In this document: piece after piece, positions 54,901 through 60,408 of the stretch
Layout: each line of letters begins with the position of its first letter
How positions within the stretch are numbered: the first letter of the stretch is position 1
NCBI RefSeq assembly: GCF_020480685.1
Contig: NZ_JAJAFU010000010.1
Location: forward strand, 1-64,000
Origin: Deferrivibrio essentukiensis
Lineage (GTDB): Bacteria; Chrysiogenota; Deferribacteres; Deferribacterales; Deferrivibrionaceae
Direction: 5' to 3'
DNA: 64,000 nt
Program-made: the position numbers and the translations under genes
Notes under the pieces: model-generated
Database searches by the model: none
What the model saw: the letters and a program-made list of their open reading frames with translations, nothing else
What the model was told of the DNA's origin: nothing

Positions 54901-55265
54901 TCTCCAAGTTTTTTTGCTGCTTCAACTGTTTTTTCATAATAGTAAAGGGCTTTTTCATTATTTCCCATATCTTCGTATGATGCTCCAAGACCATTGTAAT
55001 CGGCAGCATAACATTCATAGTCCTGGCCACAAAGAGCCAAAGATTTTTCATAGTAATATATCGCATCTTTATACCTTTTTTCATTGTATGCTTTATCAGC
55101 TATTTCCCAAATTTTCTCAGCTTCGCTTTTAGGCGTAGTATTTTTATTATTTGTAGTAGATTCTTCTGACAATTTTGAGTGGTAAGTATTGGTTGAACAT
55201 CCAATATTGATTATGGTGAATAATATTATTAAACAGAGCTTGATATAAAGATTTGATTTTATCAT
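51990..55265 (-). CDS. TPR-CHAT protease, probably exported lipoprotein
   Basis: A 1091-aa protein. The N-terminus has a hydrophobic signal ending INIGC-STN, an imperfect lipobox, so export and lipidation are likely. About ten tetratricopeptide repeats fill residues 45-500 (for example YYEKSLALCGQDYECYAADY and LGQLEKAISYFKESL-type units). A helical linker leads to a C-terminal CHAT caspase-like domain with catalytic His955 in HFATHASLPG and Cys1004 in VVLSACVTGVGKE; GEGVANFARAFQQAGA and SLWEV are standard CHAT wording. The ATG at 55265 is used because GGAG lies 6 nt upstream; a TTG at 55277 is not needed. Confidence 0.84.
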   Translation of the reverse strand: MIKSNLYIKLCLIILFTIINIGCSTNTYHSKLSEESTTNNKNTTPKSEAEKIWEIADKAYNEKRYKDAIYYYEKSLALCGQDYECYAADYNGLGASYEDMGNNEKALYYYEKTVEAAKKLGDEGWIATGYFLTASIYNRLGINIPKAYEYLNYCKKIYEKDNDKSSLSITLHELGKTERMLGKFESAIDSFNKSNILYKELGDEFSIGANLNQLGITYSKMGQLEKAISYFKESLKVAEKVNDPEAISIVTRQLADAYADIYNYENAMKYYEEAINIQRKNHISKELGISLNSFGTLYMDLNRYENAKTLYLESLELANKQNDNPTKATILNNLGHIESSLGNIDYAFQYYNKAFEIENKLDRPYSLTYLLNNIGMAYFKIGNYEKALEYLKQALDIDKKLNNPHLIETRLNNIGAVLLKQKKYREAEKVFSERKNLESKIKPNRLINSGLVETYILTGELDRALAILNEIPPTWKDTPTRHMEYYTQKGLILKEKGLLQEAAINFMTAINSIEDNRHLINSKEQFFAGGNYYNRLRPYREIIAVFYEMHKNSEYLVPGVKNVTSQSQAYSELLKARRSAYDFLQFGNSPEAAAFYFSEMTKARTLLEAMSTSNKNNDMSEIPSNLRTTENKILNNLSSIETELINSYKSGEQKTKELIAKKEGLKKELDSLIAILRERYPRYAAINYPLPVTAEKLPLKENELLLEYSVTNDATYLFLVAKGGIKKIIKLPVSKKQLEEDIKAFLSPMTLKKPEMFSIEAAQNLYKLLLSEALENVDENTKVIIVPDGILGVLPFESLIIQKGNNIETSIFVNDRYNISYYQSATILALNRMFQKKNPKKLLFAIGNPVFTADDQRYIAWKEGKTLKNYTLNDKSKYAFRALAINVKWGATTKSENNKIEFPLLPETETEIKKIAKIMGTKPEPPDILFGVEANETNFKLIRPEDYKYLHFATHASLPGMIQGIKEPFILLGQVENKNDDGFLTLSEVSKMKINADLVVLSACVTGVGKEIEGEGVANFARAFQQAGANSVLVSLWEVASEPAVEYMEELYTNLKSGKSKTESVKLAKNYIKSKYHNPFYWAVFILHGEG

Positions 55266-55293
55266 AGGAATCTCCAAGCAAATGACTTAGTAA

Positions 55294-55325
55294 ATTATAC
55301 CACACATATCAAATGAATTTGTCAA
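55294..55325 (-). promoter_or_regulatory. Probable promoter of the CHAT operon
   Basis: On the minus strand, TATAAT (55294-55299) is preceded by TG one base away (extended -10). TTGACA lies at 55320-55325, but the spacer of 20 nt is long, so the extended -10 may do most of the work. Start near 55287, 22 nt before the ATG. Confidence 0.45.
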
Positions 55326-55384
55326 CAATATTTAAAATAAAGATTATTATATATTTGGTTGTATACCCAATTATTATAAAATTT

Positions 55385-55973
55385 TTACTTTGCATCTCTT
55401 ACGCATCTGACATAGTTAAATACATACCTTAAATCCCCTTGTGGGCCGAAGTATTGAGGATAGTCGCTTACTCTCCCTGATTTTGGATCGCTGCGCTGTG
55501 AGCCGGCACCGTGAACATCCATAATTCGATTTCTCATGTTTCCTTGTGCAGCACCAAATGCTATGTAAACAGCCGAGCTGTAAGGATTTCTGCCATCCAG
55601 ATGGGTAGTACTTGTCCAAAAATAAGGATATTGTTTATTCCCTTCAGTATCTTTGATAGTGCTAATTTCAAAGATAGGGTCTATAGCAGCTGTGCCTGTT
55701 GCCTGTGTTTTGCCACATTAATCCGGTGATTTTGTCGGTAATGGTACCATCTCCGTTATCGACATAAGACGGCGGATTGATTTGATATTGTGCATCTTGT
55801 CCGTAAAAAGGCTCTCCCGGTTTTGGAGCAGGGATGATAGATGTATTGCTATAAAATTCGGTTACTCCCGTGTCAACAATTGGATAGCTTAATTTTTTCT
55901 TCCCAATATATTCATTGATGGAAGCTGCTTGTAGTGTTGTTAAATATATGATGCATAATATAATTGTTTGCAT
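55385..55973 (-). pseudogene. DUF1566-family exported protein, broken by an internal deletion and frameshift
   Basis: The N-terminal part has a signal peptide (MQTIILCIIYLTTLQAAS) and the DUF1566 hallmark YVDNGDGTITDKITGLMWQN. After this the frame is lost (stop after about 101 codons). In another frame the classic C-terminal part continues: AIDPIFEISTI, YFWTSTTHLDG, SAVYIAFGAAQG and YVRCVRDAK ending in TAA at 55385. The middle of the domain (the tryptophan-rich WRLPN region) is missing, so an internal deletion joined the two parts out of frame. Either half alone would be non-functional. AGAGG lies upstream of the original ATG. Confidence 0.8.
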
Positions 55974-56021
55974 TGCATTTTATATGCCTCTCGAATTTAT
56001 AGTTATCGCTGGCTGTTTATA

Positions 56022-56293
56022 TTAGGTATGCTTATTAGCATTTTTTACTTTAATGTTTAAACACCTTGCTATACCTACCAAACTTATTAATAACCAAAAT
56101 GATTCAATTATAAAAGCCGATAAATTAAAATCAAAGTATAGTGACATTATAATAAAAAAGCACCAAAAGCGTTTAGAATGCTAAATTTTAAAGATTGGCT
56201 GTTAATTTTACTCAGTTGTAGCAGTAAATATGCAAGCAAAATTAAAAAAACGCCGACATTGCCTACAAAATCATACCAATGATATTCTATCAT
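56022..56293 (-). pseudogene. CBU_0592-like small membrane protein, single-base frameshift
   Basis: Starting at the ATG at 56293 (overlapping the ACT-gene stop as ATGA), the frame reads IEYHWYDFVGNVGVFLILLA, then LNAFGAFLL and stop. Shifting one base near 56150 gives MSLYFDFNLSAFIIESFWLL then ISLVGIARCL to a TAA at 56022. Together these make the complete two-helix protein known as the CBU_0592-like family. The lesion is at TTATTA-TAATG; one extra base restores it. Either a real disabling mutation or a sequencing error. Confidence 0.75.
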
Positions 56294-56694
56294 GAGCTTT
56301 GGGAGAGTGACTGCAGAGTATTTAGTGCTTCATTTGCTTTATTTGCAGACACAAAGATATGATCGTGATAATATGCGGCAACTACGTTTGCACTAATGCC
56401 TTTTTCGGCCAGTGCTGTTGAAACCGCTGCAGTTAAGCCAACTGCTTGCAGGCTAGAATGAATTTGTAATGTTATCTTCTTAAATATTTCATCAAAATGG
56501 AATTGATATTTTTGAGCGATATTTTTTTCTAATATCAAAGTCAAACCTTCATCCTCTTTAAATGTGCATATAGGATTTAATTTTTCTACATCATCTAAAA
56601 TAAATGATTTGACAGTGCAAAAGACATATTCTTCTTCGGATATCACAGGGCGCATATTTTTTAATAATTCGTCCAACTTTACAATTCCGCTCAT
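56290..56694 (-). CDS. ACT-domain protein (double ACT fold, ACT_3/ACT_7 type)
   Basis: A protein of about 134 aa. The start at 56694 (MSGIVKLDELL) is chosen because TTGGAG lies 6 nt before it. EEEYVFCTVKSFILDD and KEDEGLTLILEKNIA are the first half, and LQIHSSLQAVGLTAAVSTAL with GISANVVAAYYHDHIFV the second, the standard wording of this small amino-acid-binding family. It precedes the broken CBU_0592-like gene in the same operon, a pairing common elsewhere. The ligand is unknown. Confidence 0.82.
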   Translation of the reverse strand: MSGIVKLDELLKNMRPVISEEEYVFCTVKSFILDDVEKLNPICTFKEDEGLTLILEKNIAQKYQFHFDEIFKKITLQIHSSLQAVGLTAAVSTALAEKGISANVVAAYYHDHIFVSANKANEALNTLQSLSQSS

Positions 56695-56918
56695 TAAATT
56701 CTCCAAGTTATGTTGCATTTTTCAACGCAAGTTAGCACTTTTTATATTTAATTTCAATGCTGTTGAAGCTTGCTATATATGAAATAAATTTAGCTAAGAT
56801 ATTATTTTTGACATATCGGGTAGCTGTGCAGAAAAATTTCTAAATTTACATTTTTGGTTATGAATTGACTTTTTAGTAAAAATTTATAACATTTGGTAAA
56901 AAATAAGGAGGTATATTT

Positions 56919-57458
56919 TTGAAGAAATTTGTATTATTGGTTTTAATTATCTTTATGGTATCAAGTGTAAGTTTTGCTTTTGAGAAAAATGGTATGTTTC
57001 ATTTTGGATTTGGTATTAAAAATCTTTCTCTTGACATACCTGGAGAGGATTCAGCTACTTTGTATGGTGGTGAAATTGGTTTTAACAATGCTTTAGTAAA
57101 AGCTGATTATGGAAATTTAGATATGATTTTTAATATTGGATATTATGTAGGCTCTGATGATGTAGGGTATTCTAAAGATGTAAGTATTAATGATACAGTT
57201 GGAGAATTTGGCATCGGTTACAGCAAATTATTATTGAATGACAGCTTGATATTAAAAGCAGGAATACTTGGCGGCTATGAATACGTTAGCTTTGATGGCG
57301 ATGGAGAGGATGGATTTATTTATGGTTTGTCAGGTGACATTGCCTACAAAGTAAACGCAAGTATGTTTCTCGGGGTAAATGCAAAAGTGATGAAATCAAG
57401 CAACGATGTAATTGACAAAACCTTAACATATAACGCAACTTTAACATTTCTATTCTAA
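56919..57458 (+). CDS. Small outer-membrane beta-barrel protein
   Basis: A 179-aa protein with signal peptide FVLLVLIIFMVSSVSFA. The rest alternates hydrophobic and polar residues in eight or so strands (MFHFGFGIKNLSLDI, VGEFGIGYSKLLL, ILKAGILGGYEYVSF) and ends in TLTFLF with a C-terminal Phe, the sorting signal of outer-membrane barrels. The start is TTG at 56919 with AAGGAGG 7 nt upstream. It stands alone, closed by a terminator. The function is unknown; OmpW- or porin-like small barrels look similar. Confidence 0.72.
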   Translation: MKKFVLLVLIIFMVSSVSFAFEKNGMFHFGFGIKNLSLDIPGEDSATLYGGEIGFNNALVKADYGNLDMIFNIGYYVGSDDVGYSKDVSINDTVGEFGIGYSKLLLNDSLILKAGILGGYEYVSFDGDGEDGFIYGLSGDIAYKVNASMFLGVNAKVMKSSNDVIDKTLTYNATLTFLF

Positions 57459-57459
57459 C

Positions 57460-57483
57460 AGGCGGGCTATCCCGCCTTTTTTT
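57460..57483 (+). terminator. Intrinsic terminator after the beta-barrel gene
   Basis: AGGCGGG (57460-57466), loop CTAT, CCCGCCT (57471-57477) and a T-run to 57483: a strong GC stem followed by U-tract. It also insulates the CRISPR array from the barrel gene. Confidence 0.9.
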
Positions 57484-57529
57484 GTGCCATAATTCTATTT
57501 TTTACCACTCAATTTAACACTTCAATCAG

Positions 57530-58120
57530 ATTATAGTCCCCATCGATGAGGATGTCATCTCTGACGGTTTTCAACTTGGACTGTGTTGAAGGGATTGACA
57601 GTCTCAGTCCCCATCGATGAGGATGTCATCTCTGACTGATAAACATTTCAAGAGTCATAATCCTAAGGTCTCAGTCCCCATCGATGAGGATGTCATCTCT
57701 GACACGAATGTCCAGAATGCCAACACTGGAATGGTAGTCTCAGTCCCCATCGATGAGGATGTCATCTCTGACATTAAATTTGAACCGCTGATTTGGTTCA
57801 TAATGTCTCAGTCCCCATCGATGAGGATGTCATCTCTGACGAGGTGCGTAAAGGTATTATGAACGCACCTATGAGTCTCAGTCCCCATCGATGAGGATGT
57901 CATCTCTGACTTATCGGACATCAAGACACAGCATCTATTTTAAGTCTCAGTCCCCATCGATGAGGATGTCATCTCTGACTGGAAGAAATAAAAAACAAAG
58001 TGGTGGAGGAAGAAGTCTCAGTCCCCATCGATGAGGATGTCATCTCTGACAAATTGTCCTAAAGGAAAAGAAGCAGAGGTTGAAGTCTCAGTCCCCATCG
58101 ATGAGGATGTCATCTCTGAC
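57530..58120 (-). CRISPR. CRISPR array, nine 36-nt repeats and eight spacers
   Basis: Eight identical 36-nt repeats begin at 57601, 57668, 57737, 57805, 57875, 57944, 58015 and 58085; a ninth at 57530-57565 matches only from its sixth base onward. On the plus strand the repeat starts GTCTCAGTCCCCATCGATGA and ends GGATGTCATCTCTGAC, with a central CATCGATG palindrome. Spacers are 31-35 nt. The degenerate repeat marks the old end (left), so the leader is on the right and transcription runs on the minus strand. Read that way the repeat ends ACTGAGAC, comparable to the 8-nt 5' tags (ATTGAAAC-like) of type III and some type I crRNAs. No cas gene is in the window. Confidence 0.96.
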
Positions 58121-58145
58121 TCTGCCTTTTTTTATAAACTAAATA

Positions 58146-58173
58146 TCAATAAGTTACAAGGCCATTTTGTCAA
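58146..58173 (-). promoter_or_regulatory. Possible CRISPR leader promoter
   Basis: On the minus strand, a perfect TTGACA (58168-58173) and a weak TATTGA (58146-58151) are 16 nt apart, so transcription would begin about 20 nt before the first intact repeat at 58120. This agrees with the array polarity deduced from the degenerate repeat. Confidence 0.4.
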
Positions 58174-58192
58174 ACCCCCTCCAAAAAATGAG

Positions 58193-58345
58193 TTTTCCAC
58201 AATGATTTTAGGGGGGTCTGACAAGAAAAAATGTAGACGGATTTTTTAGGCTTATTATCAATAAGTTATGATGCTGTGTCAGAAATTTAATTTTTTGAGT
58301 TTTCCACATAGGTTTTCCACAATTTTTAAGGGTTATTGTGGAAAA
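58193..58345. promoter_or_regulatory. Cluster of four DnaA-box-like TTTTCCACA sites
   Basis: TTTTCCACA occurs at 58193-58201, 58300-58308 and 58313-58321 on the plus strand and once inverted at 58337-58345; each fits TTWTNCACA. Two of them are preceded by TGAG. Whether they bind DnaA is unknown. Confidence 0.45.
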
Positions 58346-58346
58346 C
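58312..58346. repeat. 12-bp perfect inverted repeat
   Basis: GTTTTCCACAAT (58312-58323) and ATTGTGGAAAAC (58335-58346) flank an 11-nt loop. The hairpin could be a protein-binding site or a weak terminator; there is no long T-run, so a terminator is less likely. Confidence 0.8.
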
Positions 58347-58476
58347 TTTTGAGTGTAAAAATAGCCTATCTCGCTGATATTCAACTGTCAAATAGCAATA
58401 ATATCAATTCAATACATTATTTTATACGTTGAATACAGATTTTGCAAACTATATTGAATTATTAACTATAAAAAAA

Positions 58477-58505
58477 TTGACTTGAAATAAGTTATTTATT
58501 ATTCT
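58477..58505 (+). promoter_or_regulatory. Probable promoter of the sigma/Lon-like operon
   Basis: TTGACT (58477-58482), 17-nt spacer, TATTCT (58500-58505), then GGGAGG and the ATG at 58525. The leader RNA would be very short. The inverted pair ATTCAA...TTGAAT (58407-58434) upstream may be an operator. Confidence 0.5.
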
Positions 58506-58524
58506 CTGAGGGAGGATAATTTTA

Positions 58525-59484
58525 ATGACCAAAGTCAGCTTAGAATATTTATTTTCTGTGTTTAAAAAGAAAGACTATGAAAATTTTATCATAGAGCTTA
58601 AAGATTATATCGCTTACTTTTTTAATTCCAAACTGAGCATATTAGTTTCTAACCCTATTTATGAAAATAAAGCTGATGCACTTAATGATGTTTTGTTTTA
58701 TTTTATTAGTGATAAGTTTCCTCTAATGAAAAAAGATTCATTGTCTTTTGATGACTATAAAAGGTTTGGAAGCTATTTAAACCTTTCTATAAATACAATT
58801 TTTTCAAACCTGTCACATCAGGATATTGTGTTTAGTCTAAAAAGCCGATTTAAAAAGGAATTACTCAATGTTGCTAAATCTACCGATATATTTGTAATTG
58901 AAAATGATAGAGTTAAAATTATAAAAGACCCTGAGACAACTACCATACAAAAAAAGCCTCAAAATTTTTTAGGTATACCTCAGGCAGACATTCCTGTACT
59001 TGTACATTTATTGATAGATAAAAAAGAGTATAGAGTTGATGAAGTAGTTGATAAATGTATTGAATATTTGTCTGATTACGGTTTTATTTACTTTGCTGAA
59101 AAGGTGAATGCAAACAATGATAATGATAACGAAGGTGTGAATGAATTTTATCTAAATTTAAAAGATGCGGGTGAGGAAGATTCTGCTCATGTAGATATTA
59201 AAGATGATATAGTAAAAGCTGCCAAAGAAACATTAGATACTATGACAGAATTTGAAAAAGCGATATTTAGTGATATGTTTTTTGAAGACTTGTCTCAATC
59301 GGAAATTGCTGAGAAAAATTCAATTTCAGTGCAAAATCTTGCATATTATAAAAATAAATTGGAAAAACATTTAAAATATATTTTTGAAAAATATGATTTA
59401 GTGGACGAAGAAAGGAATTTTAATATTTTTATGGAAGTAATGTATGAAATTTTAAAAACGGGGGAAAAATCTGTTTTTAAATAA
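58525..59484 (+). CDS. Sigma-70-like regulator at the head of a CRISPR-adjacent operon
   Basis: A 319-aa protein. Residues about 45-115 resemble sigma region 2 in outline (KADALNDVLFYFISDKFPL, YKRFGSYLNLSINTIFSN). An acidic, low-complexity linker (190-220, NNDNDNEGVN) leads to a region-4-like helix-turn-helix at about 240-290 (EFEKAIFSDMFFEDLSQSEI, AEKNSISVQNLAYYKNKL). It therefore looks like an alternative sigma factor or sigma-derived activator, longer than an ECF sigma. It starts the operon whose third gene encodes a Lon-like protease. The sigma reading is by pattern; region 2 is weak. Confidence 0.6.
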   Translation: MTKVSLEYLFSVFKKKDYENFIIELKDYIAYFFNSKLSILVSNPIYENKADALNDVLFYFISDKFPLMKKDSLSFDDYKRFGSYLNLSINTIFSNLSHQDIVFSLKSRFKKELLNVAKSTDIFVIENDRVKIIKDPETTTIQKKPQNFLGIPQADIPVLVHLLIDKKEYRVDEVVDKCIEYLSDYGFIYFAEKVNANNDNDNEGVNEFYLNLKDAGEEDSAHVDIKDDIVKAAKETLDTMTEFEKAIFSDMFFEDLSQSEIAEKNSISVQNLAYYKNKLEKHLKYIFEKYDLVDEERNFNIFMEVMYEILKTGEKSVFK

Positions 59485-59502
59485 TGAGACTAAGGGATAA
59501 TT

Positions 59503-60408
59503 ATGGATAAATTTGATTTGACAAGGCTTAAATATCAGCTTGAGGAGATTGAAAAGGTTTATTTTATAGAAAATAAACCTATCGTAGATAAAATAAATGA
59601 TGATATTAAAAGCATAGATGCCATATCAAAATTTAAACAAGGAGATATTTGTGCTGTAAAGGTCGACTCCCCTTTACCTGTATATATTTTGATACTAAAG
59701 CGTTGTGAATTTTACTTTGAATGTGTGAGAGTATCAATTTTTACTGAGTTTGAATCAGATTTAGATATAATATTTGAGGCTTGGCTTATTCAGCCATGGA
59801 ATAAATTAAAAATACTATTTAACAGAATATCCCACAAGGTAGAAAGTGTGCCCGAAGAGTTAATTACACAAATTTATAGTATGATGGGCAAATTAAAGGA
59901 TAAAAAAGAGCCTGTATTGTTGCAGCATTTTAGAGATTTGGAAGTAGCTTATCAAAATGATTATTTTTTAAATAGTGATAATGAGATTATTGAAAAATTG
60001 ATAAATGAAAAGAGCAACCTTTTAAAAAGTATAAAACAAAAGCTGACTGAGCAATACGGAAAAATCATAAATATTGTTTTGCCTGAGCAATTACCATTAT
60101 TTGCTGATACCGGTAAGTTAGTAACTTACGGATATGAAAAATCGATTTTAATATATGAAGATGATGTAATAAGGCTTAGTTATTTTCTGTACAGATGTGA
60201 TGAAAGTTTTTGTATAAAATTTTTCTTAAATCATTTCTTGAATATTATTGTAGATAATATTTTTATTAATAATTCCGGAGCAGATATTTTGTTTGAAGAT
60301 TTTGAAAAAACAATATTTCAATATCGAGCGGATAAGCTTGAGGAAGTAATAATAAATTTAAATATACTAAATAACGAATTAAAGTTTTGTTTAAAACAGA
60401 ATGCTTAA
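59503..60408 (+). CDS. Unrecognised protein with a possible MazF/SH3-like segment
   Basis: A 301-aa soluble protein of no family I can name. Residues 45-110 (KFKQGDICAVKVDSPLPVYI, then VRVSIFTEFESD) begin like MazF/PemK-type small barrels, where a GDI/V-x-V strand is typical; the resemblance is weak. The remainder is helical with several charged segments. It lies between the sigma-like gene and the Lon-like gene (18 nt after the first, overlapping the second by 8 nt), the place where an anti-sigma partner would sit in a sigma/anti-sigma/protease cassette. That role is inference from gene order. Confidence 0.5.
   Translation: MDKFDLTRLKYQLEEIEKVYFIENKPIVDKINDDIKSIDAISKFKQGDICAVKVDSPLPVYILILKRCEFYFECVRVSIFTEFESDLDIIFEAWLIQPWNKLKILFNRISHKVESVPEELITQIYSMMGKLKDKKEPVLLQHFRDLEVAYQNDYFLNSDNEIIEKLINEKSNLLKSIKQKLTEQYGKIINIVLPEQLPLFADTGKLVTYGYEKSILIYEDDVIRLSYFLYRCDESFCIKFFLNHFLNIIVDNIFINNSGADILFEDFEKTIFQYRADKLEEVIINLNILNNELKFCLKQNA

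Larger units (their letters stand above)
58121..58524. other. Intergenic leader/control region between the CRISPR array and the sigma/Lon operon
   Basis: This AT-rich 404-nt stretch has no gene. It contains the array promoter, four TTTTCCACA boxes, a 12-bp inverted repeat, direct repeats ATCAATAAGTTA at 58145-58156 and 58257-58268, alternating ATTCAA/TTGAAT elements (58379, 58407, 58429 and 58455), and the promoter of the downstream operon. Confidence 0.7.

Noticed and set aside
51990-58120. TPR-CHAT protease near a CRISPR array and a sigma-like gene as a Craspase (Cas7-11/gRAMP) locus
   Set aside because: The CHAT protein is exported and far larger than Craspase TPR-CHAT, it is co-transcribed with envelope genes, and no gRAMP, Csx30 or Csx31-like gene is present. 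The proximity looks accidental.
57617-58249. Apparent reading frames across the array (repeating VSVPIDEDVISD)
   Set aside because: They are translations of the CRISPR repeats, whose 36-nt unit keeps a frame open; no ribosome site and no conserved protein.
57911-58280. Complementarity between spacer 6 (gacacagcatc) and the leader at 58270-58280
   Set aside because: Only 11 consecutive bases match, within the range expected by chance over the array and leader; no extended pairing.
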